DNA from: CAYNRE01 sp964399535
Lineage (GTDB): Bacteria > Planctomycetota > Planctomycetia > Pirellulales > CAYNRE01
Length of the DNA stretch: 64,000 bases
NCBI GenBank assembly: GCA_964399535.1
Contig: CAYNRE010000005.1
Span: 62,001-126,000, forward strand
Direction of reading: 5' to 3'
In this document: one piece after another, positions 35,798-45,300 of the stretch
Numbering within the stretch: the stretch's first letter is position 1
Layout: each line of letters opens with the position of its first letter
Notes under the pieces: model-generated
Told to the model about the DNA's origin: nothing
What the model saw: the letters and a program-made list of their open reading frames with translations, nothing else
The model's database searches: none
Translations under genes and position numbers: made by a program

Positions 35798-36979
35798 ATG
35801 CACGCGGCATCGAACCCCTCGACGGCAACCCATTCGGCGCCTGGTGGTCTGGCCAATCGCCGCGTTCGCCTGCTGCTGACCATTTCAGACCTGATCGGTC
35901 GGGGCGCAGAGCGCGAGTTCGCGGCGCTCGCCGCTCGGCTGGATCGCAGCCGCTTCGATACCCGGCTGGTGTTTTGGCGCGATCGGTTCGATTACCCGCC
36001 CCCCGCCGATTTGCCGCGGGAAGTGCTCGACAAACAGCGACCTTGGCAGGTGCTGCGCACGATTCGCCGGATGGCCGACGCGATCGACCGCCATCGGCCC
36101 GATGTGGTGTTCAGCCAACTGCACTACGTGAGCATGGTCACCGGCTCGGCCCTGGCGCGCTCACGCCACCGGCCCGCCTGGGTTTGCCGTCTGGTGAACG
36201 ATCCTCGCCGGGATATGCCCTGGCCTTGGCTCGTTTGGGCCAGGCGATCGCTGGCTCGCGCCGCTTGCGTGGCCGGCTGCAGTCAGGGCGTCACGCGCGC
36301 GGCGGTCGAGCACCTGAAGCTCGACGCGTCCCGCTGCCAAACGCTGACCAACGTGGTCGACGTCGAGGCCATTGTGCGGCAGGCCGCCTCGGGTGAGCCG
36401 CCGGCCCCCGCGGACCGGTTCGTCTTTCTCTTTCTGGGCACCTTGAGTCGCCAGAAGCGCCCCGACCTGGCCGTCGAAGCACTTGCCCAATTACTCGCAC
36501 GCCGTCCGGATAGCGCCGAGTTGTGGCTGGCGGGCACGGGGCCGCTGGGCCAGGACCTGGGGCGCCAGGTGGCCGCACGCGGCGTGGGCCCCTTCGTCCG
36601 GTTTCTGGGCTTTCAACCCAACCCCCATGTCGTCATGCGCAGCGCCGGAGCCTTGGTGCTTTCCAGCGATTCGGAAGGGCTGCCCAACGCGATTATCGAA
36701 GCCCAGTTGGTCGGCCTGCCGGTAATCGCCACGCGCTGCCCGTTTGGTCCCGATGAGTTGGTGCGCCACCAGCAGACGGGGCTCTTGGTTCCCGCGGGAA
36801 ACGCCGCGGCACTCAGCCAAGCGATGGAGCAGGTACTAGACCAACCGACCGAGCGCGCCCGCTGGGCGGCGGCCGCCGCGGACGAGGCTCGCCGCCGCTT
36901 CGATCCCCAAGCGGTCGTGGGCCAATACGAAGCGCTGTTCTTGCAATGTGCGGGCCGTACGGGGGTATCGGGCTCGTAG
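35798..36979 (+). CDS. GT4-family glycosyltransferase
   Basis: A 393-residue GT-B glycosyltransferase. The N-terminal acceptor domain begins LLLTISDLIGRGAEREFAAL (the dinucleotide-like GGxE/A loop variant). The C-terminal donor domain has FLFLGTLSRQKRPDLAVEAL, LWLAGTGPLGQDL, VRFLGFQPNPHVVMRSAGALVLSSDSEGLPNAIIEA (the E-x7-E-type motif region) and GLPVIAT. The start ATG 35798 has GAGG nine bases upstream. It begins 14 bases after the GT2 gene, so the two form a likely polysaccharide-synthesis operon. Sugar specificity unknown. Confidence 0.85.
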   Translation: MHAASNPSTATHSAPGGLANRRVRLLLTISDLIGRGAEREFAALAARLDRSRFDTRLVFWRDRFDYPPPADLPREVLDKQRPWQVLRTIRRMADAIDRHRPDVVFSQLHYVSMVTGSALARSRHRPAWVCRLVNDPRRDMPWPWLVWARRSLARAACVAGCSQGVTRAAVEHLKLDASRCQTLTNVVDVEAIVRQAASGEPPAPADRFVFLFLGTLSRQKRPDLAVEALAQLLARRPDSAELWLAGTGPLGQDLGRQVAARGVGPFVRFLGFQPNPHVVMRSAGALVLSSDSEGLPNAIIEAQLVGLPVIATRCPFGPDELVRHQQTGLLVPAGNAAALSQAMEQVLDQPTERARWAAAAADEARRRFDPQAVVGQYEALFLQCAGRTGVSGS

Positions 36980-37107
36980 GGCCCGGGCCGGTCCCCAGGC
37001 TGCGGTAGGCGGAAACTGCCCCAGGGGTTACCATAAGGCCCAGCGCAAAGGGATTTTCGTCGGACAGCGTACCCAGCGATGCCCCCCTTTTTTTCGACGA
37101 TGGTGTG

Positions 37108-38004
37108 ATGAGCCTGGACGTTCCCTCGCCGGTGCCTGGCGGAACCCGCCGCCGACACCCCATCCGCCAGGCTGTGATGCGGGGGTTGGGCATAGGGCTG
37201 CCTCCGCTGCTCACCGTCCTGATCCTGCTTTGGATCGGCCACACCGTGAATCGCTACGTGTTGGCCCCCGTGACCCGCGGCGTGCGCGTCGTGCTGGTTC
37301 GCTCGCTGGCCGAGGTGCATACCGATTTGCCGGGGGCCCAACCAACCGACGACCCGGCAGTGGTCTCTTACCAGGGGCGGCTCTACCAGCAACTGCCGCG
37401 AGGGCAGTTCATCCCGCACGAAATTTACGCCGCTGTTTCCGCGGCCCCGGGTGCTCGGCCGCTACCGACCACGGCCGACGAGCTCTACCGGCGCTATGTC
37501 GACCATCGCTACTTGCAGCCGCGGGTCGTAGTGCCCGTGTTCGTGGTCCTGTTTCTGTTGGCCCTGTATTTGTTGGGCCGATTCCTGGCGGCCGGTCTGG
37601 GGCGCGCCCTGTGGGATTGGGTCGAGCGGGTCATCGTCCGCGTGCCGCTGGTACGCAACGTGTATTCGGCGGTCAAACAGGTCACCGACTTCATGCTCAG
37701 CGATCAGCGGGTCGACTACTCGCTGGTCGTGGCGGTCGAATACCCGCGCACCGGAGTCTGGGCGCTGGGCTTCTTGACCAGCGGGGGCGTTCCCGAAGTG
37801 CGAGGCGTCGCCGACGAGAGCGAGATGGTGTCGGTGGTGATCCCCGCCTCGCCGGCCCCGGTAACGGCCTACACCGTGCAATTGCCGCGACGCGAGGTGC
37901 TCGAAATGGGCATTACCGCGGACCAGGCCTTGCAGTTCATCATTAGCTGCGGTGTGGTCGTTCCCCCGCACCAACAATCGGAGCGCATCGAGCAGCCGGC
38001 CTGA
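37108..38004 (+). CDS. DUF502 family membrane protein
   Basis: A 298-residue protein with two hydrophobic segments: LGIGLPPLLTVLILLWIGHTV (about 27-47) and VVVPVFVVLFLLALYLLGRFLAA (about 135-157). The stretch IVRVPLVRNVYSAVKQVTDFML is the hallmark of the DUF502 family, and the distal part (GVWALGFLTSGG, VVIPASPAPVTAYTVQ) is the conserved extramembrane domain. Function is unknown for the family. The ATG at 37108 is preferred over the GTG one codon earlier. It is followed on the same strand, 71 bases on, by the SLC13 transporter. Confidence 0.85.
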   Translation: MSLDVPSPVPGGTRRRHPIRQAVMRGLGIGLPPLLTVLILLWIGHTVNRYVLAPVTRGVRVVLVRSLAEVHTDLPGAQPTDDPAVVSYQGRLYQQLPRGQFIPHEIYAAVSAAPGARPLPTTADELYRRYVDHRYLQPRVVVPVFVVLFLLALYLLGRFLAAGLGRALWDWVERVIVRVPLVRNVYSAVKQVTDFMLSDQRVDYSLVVAVEYPRTGVWALGFLTSGGVPEVRGVADESEMVSVVIPASPAPVTAYTVQLPRREVLEMGITADQALQFIISCGVVVPPHQQSERIEQPA

Positions 38005-38075
38005 CGCCCGCCGACCGGCGGCGCGGGCCCCCGGCGACGGGAACGGGCCTTTTCCCCAGCGAGGAGCGGATCGCG

Positions 38076-39872
38076 ATGGGTTGGCAGGGGTGGTTCGCGC
38101 TGGCGGACCTGGTCTTGGTACTGCTGCTGTTGGCCACCTCGTCGCTGGCCCCCGACGTGGTGCTGATCGCCGGCGTCGTGGTGCTGCTCATTTTCGGAAT
38201 TCTCACCCCGGCCGAAGCCCTCGCGGGCCTTTCCAACGAGGGCATGGTCACCGTTGGCGTGCTATTCGTGGTCACGGCCGGCGTCACCGAAACCGGGGGC
38301 ATCGCCTTTTTGGCCAACCGCCTGTTCGGCCGCCCCGCCACCGACTCCAAGGCCCTGGGGCGAATGATGCTGCCCGTGGCCGCGCTGAGCGGTTTTCTGA
38401 ACAACACGCCCCTGGTGGCGATGCTCATTCCGGCCGTGCAAGACTGGGCCAAACAAAACCGGCTCACCGTTTCCAAGCTGATGATGCCGCTCTCGTTTGC
38501 CGCGATTCTGGGAGGCTGCGTCACGCTCATCGGCACCAGCACCAACCTGGTCGTCGACGGCCTGCTGCGCAAAGCGGCCGACGACCCGGCCAACGCGGCG
38601 CTCCAACTGCCACACGGACTGCGAATGTTCGATATTTCGCCGGTGGGCCTGCCGGTGTGCCTGGTGGGGCTGGCCTTCATCTACCTGACCCAGCGCTGGC
38701 TCCTGCCCGATCGCCGACCGTTCAGCGCCGACCTGGGAGACCCCCGCGAATACACCCTGGAGCTACTGGTCGACCCGGCCGGGCCGCTGGTGGGCAAGAC
38801 CGTGGTCCAGGCCGGGCTGCGGCATTTGCAGGGGGTGTTCCTGGCCGAGATCGAGCGCGAGGGAGACGTGCTCCCCGCCGTGGGCCCCGACGAGCGGCTA
38901 CGGGCCAACGACCGCCTGATCTTCGTCGGGGTGGTGGAATCGGTGGTCGACCTGCACAAGATTCGCGGCCTGATCCCCGCCGGCGACCAGGTGTTCAAGC
39001 TCGAATCCCCCCGGGCGGCCCGCTGCCTGATCGAGGCCGTGGTGTCGAATACTTGCCCCGTGGTGAACAAGACCATCCGCGACGGGCGGTTTCGCTCGAA
39101 CTACAACGCGGTGGTCATCGCCGTGGCCCGCAACGGCGAGCGGATCAAGCGCAAGATCGGCGACATCGTTCTGCGCGCCGGCGACACGTTGATGCTCGAA
39201 GCCCACCCCTCGTTTCTTACCCAGCACCGCAACAACCGCGATTTCTTCCTGGTCAGCCGCTTGGAGAACTCACAGCCCCTGCGCCACGAGCGGGCCTTCG
39301 TGGCCCTGCCGATTCTCCTGGGCATGGTGCTGATCGTGTCGCTGAACTTTGCCGATATGCTGATGGCCTCGATGATTGCGGCGGGGTTGATGATCGCTAC
39401 CCGCTGCTGCAGCACCTCGACCGCCCGCCGCAGCGTCGACTGGTCGGTGCTGCTGGCGATTTCCGCCTCGTTCGGCTTTAGCACGGCGCTGCAAAAAACC
39501 GGCGTGGCCGAAACTATCGCGGGGGCCATGATTCATCTGGCGGGCGGCTCCCCCTTTTGGGCGCTCGTGGCCTACTACGGCATCACGCTGCTGATCACCG
39601 AGACGATCACGAACAATGCCGCGGCCGCGCTGATGTTTCCCTTCGGCCTGGCCACGGCCGCGCAGCTCGAAGTGAGCGCCATGCCGTTTATCATCGTGGT
39701 CATGGTGGCCGCCTCGGAAAGTTTCGCCACCCCCATCGGTTACCAGACCAACCTGATGGTGTATGGCCCCGGCGGCTACAAGTTCATGGACTACGTCAAG
39801 ATTGGCGTGCCGCTCGATCTGTTGCTGTGGGTAGTCACCGTGATGCTGACACCGCTGTTCTTTCCCTTTTAG
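38076..39872 (+). CDS. SLC13-family permease with central TrkA-C (RCK_C) domains
   Basis: A 598-residue integral membrane transporter of the DASS/citrate-type superfamily, probably a sodium- or proton-coupled anion uptake system (sulfate, dicarboxylate or similar). N-terminal helices are followed by the signature LSGFLNNTPLVAMLIPAV and the substrate-site loop LGGCVTLIGTSTNLVVDGLL (SNT-type motif). Residues about 215-390 hold two TrkA-C/RCK_C domains (ELLVDPAGPLVGKTV, RLIFVG, KIGDIVLRAGDTLMLEA). The second half repeats the transport motif, TETITNNAAAALMFPFGL and ASESFATPIGYQTNLMVYGPGGY. This split-with-cytoplasmic-insert layout is typical of the SLC13/RCK_C subgroup. The substrate cannot be read from the sequence. 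Confidence 0.88.
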   Translation: MGWQGWFALADLVLVLLLLATSSLAPDVVLIAGVVVLLIFGILTPAEALAGLSNEGMVTVGVLFVVTAGVTETGGIAFLANRLFGRPATDSKALGRMMLPVAALSGFLNNTPLVAMLIPAVQDWAKQNRLTVSKLMMPLSFAAILGGCVTLIGTSTNLVVDGLLRKAADDPANAALQLPHGLRMFDISPVGLPVCLVGLAFIYLTQRWLLPDRRPFSADLGDPREYTLELLVDPAGPLVGKTVVQAGLRHLQGVFLAEIEREGDVLPAVGPDERLRANDRLIFVGVVESVVDLHKIRGLIPAGDQVFKLESPRAARCLIEAVVSNTCPVVNKTIRDGRFRSNYNAVVIAVARNGERIKRKIGDIVLRAGDTLMLEAHPSFLTQHRNNRDFFLVSRLENSQPLRHERAFVALPILLGMVLIVSLNFADMLMASMIAAGLMIATRCCSTSTARRSVDWSVLLAISASFGFSTALQKTGVAETIAGAMIHLAGGSPFWALVAYYGITLLITETITNNAAAALMFPFGLATAAQLEVSAMPFIIVVMVAASESFATPIGYQTNLMVYGPGGYKFMDYVKIGVPLDLLLWVVTVMLTPLFFPF

Positions 39873-39958
39873 CGGCCCTGGGCCCGTTCCCTTGGCTCGC
39901 AACTGCCCAAGGCTTGGGCCCGCTTACGATTGCGATCGCCGCCAACTCGCCTGGCCGG

Positions 39959-40450
39959 CTACTCGCTCACCAGTTCGCACACCGCCGCCTGGCCGCGACA
40001 CTCGTCCACTTCGACGCGGATTCGCTGGGGGCGTTTGCCCGTACGAGCCTGCAGCGCATCGAGCAGTTGCCGGCCCAGGTACCGCGCCAGCAGTTCGGTC
40101 GTGGTGTTGGCCACCGGAAGCAGCACGCAGTCCGTGCGGGGAAAAACCCAGCGACGGTCGCCAAAGCGGGCCTCGACTTCGTCTTGGCCCACCTCGACCC
40201 GAATCAGCGGGTGTGCCAGCGGCAATAACATGCGGTGGTCGAGCGGCTCGACCAGTCGCCGCAATTCATCGCGGAGGGCGATGAAGTCGACGACATAGTG
40301 GTTCTCGTCGAGCGGACCAAACACCTCGGCGGTCACCTGGTAGTTGTGACCGTGCAGCCGTTCGCAGGTGTCGCCGTTGTAGGTGATGAAGTGCCCGGCA
40401 CTGAAAACCAGGTAATCTTTCGTGAGCCGTACCCAATAGCTTTCCGACAT
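39959..40450 (-). CDS. queD: 6-pyruvoyl-tetrahydropterin synthase / QueD-like protein
   Basis: A 163-residue member of the PTPS/6-carboxytetrahydropterin synthase family, converting dihydroneopterin triphosphate in the queuosine or pterin branch. Zinc ligands are His20 (SAGH), His34 and His36 (HGHNY), and the catalytic Cys29 is in YNGDTCERLHGHNY. The C-terminal Glu is in VEVDECRG. I start at ATG 40450 to keep the family N-terminus; the upstream frame is a shadow. It may serve queuosine, folate or methanopterin-type cofactors. The CitG-like gene directly upstream makes a C1/pterin role worth considering. Confidence 0.85.
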   Translation of the reverse strand: MSESYWVRLTKDYLVFSAGHFITYNGDTCERLHGHNYQVTAEVFGPLDENHYVVDFIALRDELRRLVEPLDHRMLLPLAHPLIRVEVGQDEVEARFGDRRWVFPRTDCVLLPVANTTTELLARYLGRQLLDALQARTGKRPQRIRVEVDECRGQAAVCELVSE

Positions 40451-40699
40451 CCGCAAGTTTCTCCGGTCGCCCGTGCTCAGGACTTGTCGCCCGCGGGACG
40501 CGGGTTGTGTTCGCCAAACGCAGCGCAATCTTTCTCCCGCCCCACCGCCAGAGGAGCCCTCGGTGACTCACCGGGGGATGATGCAAGTTCGGCGTTCCCC
40601 CCCCGCTTTCCGCACGGCGGGGCGAGGGCAATCAGGCACCTCCCGTCGATTCCAAGTCGCCCTCGGCGGCCGACAGGCAGTTTCTGGCCCGCCGGCGCC

Positions 40700-41578
40700 C
40701 TACCAATGGAGCGGTCCTCGAATCCGCCCCTCGCGCAGCAGCACGAACAATCCCGCCGCCACCAGGTCGGCGGTGGTGCCCGGGTTGCGGCGATGCCCGT
40801 CGCTGCGAAGCCAAAAATCCAGGTCGGCCAATGCTTCGTTATATTCCCCGCTGCCCGGCGAGCCAGCCCGCAGCACCTGGCCGGCGTAGGTCGAGGCCTG
40901 CTCGGCCACTTCCACGCCACATTTGCGGGCAATTAAGCTGTCGGGCCACTCGGCCAAGAGCCGCACGTAAGTGTGAATCACGGTGTTCACAAGCGACTGG
41001 CCCGCTTCAAGCCCCTCGGCCAACCACGGCGCGACGACTGCCAGTACGTCGTGGAAATCGGTCGCGTACTGCCGGGCAATCCGGTCGCGGTTTGCCGCGA
41101 GACGCATCGCATCCAACAGGTTGGCCGGCGGGGGCCCGTTCACGTCGTGCTCGTCCACCTTGCCGAGCCCACCCGGCTGGGCCAACGCAATCGCCGCGTA
41201 AACCGCGCGAGCATCTTCGGCGGTCAGGGCACCCAACACGCGCCGCACTCCCTCGGCCAAGGGTTCGTCGCGCGGCACGGCGGCCAACGGGGCCATGGCC
41301 AGCACCAACCCTAGATTCGTATTGTTGGCCACCATGCGCCGGGTGGCCAACACGGCGTCGAACACGGTTTGGCCCAGGGGCCTGTCGGGGGCAGCCTCGA
41401 AGGCCGGGCCAATGGCCACGGCGCTGGCCAGAAAATCGCCGCAGGTTACATCTTCGAAGTCGGCGCCCCGGTGAACGTTGCCCGGCTTCGGCGCGATTAC
41501 CTCGAGCATACAGGCCAAGGTGGCGCACTGGCCCGTGCTCCAAGCGGAAACCGGGTCGAATTCGAAGTCGGGTTCCAT
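40700..41578 (-). CDS. CitG/MdcB-like triphosphoribosyl-dephospho-CoA synthase family protein
   Basis: A 292-residue protein of the CitG family. Signatures are LACMLEVIAPKPGNVHRGADFEDV at the N-terminus, NTNLGLVLAMAPLA, GGLGKVDEHDV and the C-terminal NPGTTADLVAAGLFVLL. In citrate or malonate enzymes CitG makes the prosthetic-group precursor, but no citrate lyase or malonate decarboxylase genes are here. CitG-like proteins also occur in planctomycete and methylotroph clusters for tetrahydromethanopterin-linked C1 transfer, so a cofactor role is plausible. It lies between purN (84 bases upstream) and the PTPS-like gene (249 bases downstream). The role is inferred, not shown. Confidence 0.8.
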   Translation of the reverse strand: MEPDFEFDPVSAWSTGQCATLACMLEVIAPKPGNVHRGADFEDVTCGDFLASAVAIGPAFEAAPDRPLGQTVFDAVLATRRMVANNTNLGLVLAMAPLAAVPRDEPLAEGVRRVLGALTAEDARAVYAAIALAQPGGLGKVDEHDVNGPPPANLLDAMRLAANRDRIARQYATDFHDVLAVVAPWLAEGLEAGQSLVNTVIHTYVRLLAEWPDSLIARKCGVEVAEQASTYAGQVLRAGSPGSGEYNEALADLDFWLRSDGHRRNPGTTADLVAAGLFVLLREGRIRGPLHW

Positions 41579-41662
41579 GCGTGCAATGCGCCCCCCTGCC
41601 CGCCATCCAGATGCCCACCCGGAGGCGAGCGATACTTAAACCAGTTCGAAAAAAGCCGGTTG

Positions 41663-42304
41663 CTACTCGGCCAGCACCCGCACCCGGCGGCCATCGAGCG
41701 CCAAGCGGCCGGACGCGTAGAACCGAAGCGCCTCGGGATAGGCTTCGCACTCGGCGGCAAACACCCGCTCGGCCAATTGGTCGGCGGTGTCGCCGTCGAG
41801 CACCGGCACCGTGCGCTGCAGAATAATCGGCCCGTGGTCGTACTGGTTATCGACCAGGTGCACGGTGCAGCCCGACACCTTGGCCCCGTAGTCGAGCACG
41901 GCCTGGTGCACCCGGTGGCCGTAAAACCCCTGGCCGCAAAACGCCGGAATCAGCGAAGGATGAATGTTCACCACGCGATGGGCGAAGTCGGGCGGAATTT
42001 CGACCAGCTTGAGCCAGCCACCCATCACGACCAGGCTGGCGCCCGCCGCCCGGCAGGGGTCGAATACCGCCTGGCTGAACTGGGCCACGCTGGCAAAGGC
42101 CGCTCGCTCGACCACGGCCACGGGCAGCCCCGCCGCGCGAGCCAATTCGACGCCGCGTACCGTGGGGCTGCTGGAGACCACTTGCACCAGTTCCAGCGGC
42201 AGCTCGCCGCGACCGATCACGGCCAGCAGGTTTTTGAGCGTGGTGCCGCCGCCGGAAATAAACACGGCCGCACGAGCCGGGCTGGGCAGCAGTAGTCGAT
42301 TCAC
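41663..42304 (-). CDS. purN: Phosphoribosylglycinamide formyltransferase PurN
   Basis: A 213-residue GAR transformylase using 10-formyl-tetrahydrofolate, step three of purine synthesis. It has VFISGGGTTLKNLL, then VNIHPSLIPAFCGQGFYG with the catalytic Asn-His and, downstream, VSGCTVHLVDNQYDHGPII. The GTG start at 42304 is supported by a perfect AGGAGG seven bases upstream; an alternative TTG at 42331 has no ribosome site. It begins 37 bases after the ileS stop and is probably co-transcribed. Consensus substrate residues look complete. Confidence 0.93.
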   Translation of the reverse strand: MNRLLLPSPARAAVFISGGGTTLKNLLAVIGRGELPLELVQVVSSSPTVRGVELARAAGLPVAVVERAAFASVAQFSQAVFDPCRAAGASLVVMGGWLKLVEIPPDFAHRVVNIHPSLIPAFCGQGFYGHRVHQAVLDYGAKVSGCTVHLVDNQYDHGPIILQRTVPVLDGDTADQLAERVFAAECEAYPEALRFYASGRLALDGRRVRVLAE

Positions 42305-42341
42305 CGGGCAGCCTCCTGGCAGTCGCGACAACGCCGCCCCT

Positions 42342-45300
42342 TTAGCTGCCCACCACCGCTACCGCCAATCGCGCCGCATGGCCGCCGACCGACAGCTCCG
42401 CGGAACTCACTCCCTCGATCGGCCCCAAGACCAATTGCGTGGCGAGCGTCTCCCCTTGCACGTAATCGGCAAAGTTGCCGGCGGCCTCGGCCAGCGCCGC
42501 CGACTCGGTCAGCAGGCCGACCCGAATGCGGTCGGTGTACTGGCAGTCGAGCTCCTTGCGGCGGTTCTGAATCGCGTGCACCAGTTCCCGGGCCAAGCCC
42601 TCGGAAAGCAATTCGGGGGTCAACTCGGTGGCCAACACCACCACCCCGGCCGCGCAAGGGGCGGCGGCCCAGCCGGGCTTGGCTTCGAGCCGCACTTGCA
42701 GGTCTTCACGGTCGAGTGCCACTTCACCCCCGCCCACGGTTAGCGAGACCTGTCCCGCCTCGTCCAAGTCGGCCAGCAATTGGGCCGGGTCGGCCGCGGC
42801 CAGCGCCTGTTTCAGAGCGGGCAATTGCTTACCTAGCCGGGGGCCCAGCCGTTTCAAGTTGGGCAGCACCGTGTAATTCACATACTGATCGGCCCGGGCG
42901 GCGAATTCGACCAGCTTCACGTTCAATTCCTCGGCGATCAGGGCCGAGTGCGCTTCGAGCCAGGGCTGATCGGCGGGATGGGTCAGAATCACCTCGACCT
43001 TGGCCAGTGGCTGGCGCACCTTGAGCTTGGCGACCATCCGCGTGCTGCGGCCCGCCGAGGCAATCTCGCGCACCAGGTTCATCCGCCGCACCAGGTCGTG
43101 GTCGATCGCCCCGGGATCGGCCTCGGGCCAATCGCAGAGGTGTACGCTCTCGGTGGCCCGCTCGCCAAATACTTGAACTACCAAGTTCTGCCAGAGCGAT
43201 TCCGCCAAGAACGGCACGAAGGGCGCCACCAGCTTGGCGGTGGTGGTCAGGCACTCGTACAGCGTCCAGTAGGCGTCGGCCTTGGCCGGCGAGGGTCCGC
43301 TGGCCCAAAACCGGTCGCGGCTGCGGCGCACATACCAGTTCGACAGCGCGTCGACAAAGCCGATGATCGCCTGGCAGGCCGCGAAATTGTCGTAGGCGTC
43401 CATCCGCTCGGTGACGGCCACCAGCGTCTGGTGCAAATAGCCCAGTATCCAGCGGTCGAGCTCGCTCCGCTCGCCCGCCGGCCGCCAGGGCAGTGCGGTG
43501 CCGGGGCGCGCCGCCGTCCAGACCTCGGAATCCAGGCTGTCGACCTTGCCCGGCAGCGATTCGGCCGGGTCGAAGTTGTCGATTCGGGCGTAGATGACGA
43601 AGAAGCTGTACACGTTCCAGAGCCGCAGCAGGAACTCGGGCACGCTGTCTTTAATGGCCTGTTCGCTGTAGCGAATCGTGGTCCATGGGGGTTGGTTGGC
43701 GAAGAAGTACCACCGCAAAGCGTCGGCCCCGTAGCGCTCGAAAATCTCGCCCGGCTCGCGGTAGTTGCGCCGGCTTTTCGACATCTTGGTGCCGTCTTCG
43801 CCCAGCATCAGCCCCAGCACGATGCAGTTGCGAAACGGGTGGGGAAATTCGCTCGCGGGGGGCGCGGCCTGGCTCGAGCCCCCGCCCGGCGCCGAAAGCG
43901 GCTGAGCCGGCGCGGCCGATTCCGATTCGGCCGCCGGCCCGAACAACAGGGTGCTGATCGCCAATTGGCTATAAAACCAACCGCGGGTCTGATCGATCGC
44001 CTCGCTGATAAAGTCGGCCGGAAACTGCTGGCTGAACTGCGTTTGGCCCTGGTGCGGATAACCCCACTGGGCGAACGGCATCGCCCCGCTGTCGAACCAG
44101 CAATCGATCACCTCGCCCACGCGCCGCATCCGAGCGCCGGGCGCGAAGGGAGAATCGTAGGTCACCGCGTCGATGTACGGTTTGTGAATCCTGAGGTGCT
44201 CCGACAATTCGGGCTGGGCCGCCTTGGCTGCCGCCCAGACTTCGGTGCCTTGCACGCCCGGCTTGGCCAACAAGGCGGCATAGCTCCCCACCGCCTGCAT
44301 CTGGCCGGTCTGCTGGCAAACCCAAATCGGCAACGGCGTACCCCAATAACGCTCGCGCGACAGGGCCCAGTCGACGTTCGACTCGAGAAAATTGCCGAAC
44401 CGTCCGTCGCGAATATGCTCGGGCTGCCAATTGATTTTCGAGTTGTTGGCCAGCATCTGGTCTTTGAACCAGGTGGTGCGCACAAACCAGCTTCGTCGTG
44501 GATACTGGATCAGCGGATCTTGCTCGGCCCGCCAACAAAACGGGTAATCGTGCAGGTACTGCTCCTGGTGAAAGAGCAGATTCTTGGCTTTCAGCGCGCG
44601 CACGATTTCCTTGTCGGCCTCTTTCACCCAGCGCCCCTGGTACTCGGGCACCTCGGCGGTAAACCGGCCATCGGGCCCGACGGGGCAGAACAGGTCCGGC
44701 CCCTCGCCCGGCTCGAAGCGGGCCTGTTCGCTTTGCAGCAGATCGAAATCCACCTCGCCAAAGGCGGGGGCCTCGTGCACCAGCCCGGTGCCCGAGTCGA
44801 TGGTGACGAAATCGGCAGCCACCACGCGCCAATACAGCGGTTGGGTGCCCCCCGCGCGGAGTCGGCCTTGGCAATCGCCCAGCGGCTTGGCGAAGTAATC
44901 CAGCGGCGGCTCGTACTGCCGGCCCACCAACTCGCTGCCCAGAAAACTACCGACCACTTCCAGCGTGTGCCCCGACTTCTCGGCGATCACCGGCGCCAGG
45001 GCGGCGGCCACCACCAGGTACTCGGGTGCCTCGCCGGCCGTGCGGACGAGCGCGTATTCCAAGTCGGCCTTGACGGCGGCGAACTGGTTGCTGGGCAGCG
45101 TCCAGGGAGTGGTGGTCCACACCAAAAGCGAGATCGGCGGTTCGTCCTCGCAAAGCGGCTGCTGCGAGTCGCCCGGGGCCAGCGGCCTAAGCGGAAACCG
45201 CACGTAAACGCTGGGGTCGGCCACCTGGCGGTAGCCCTGGCCCACCTCGCCGCTGGAGAGGGCGGTGCCCCCCTGGGCCCACCACCAAACGATTTTGTGA

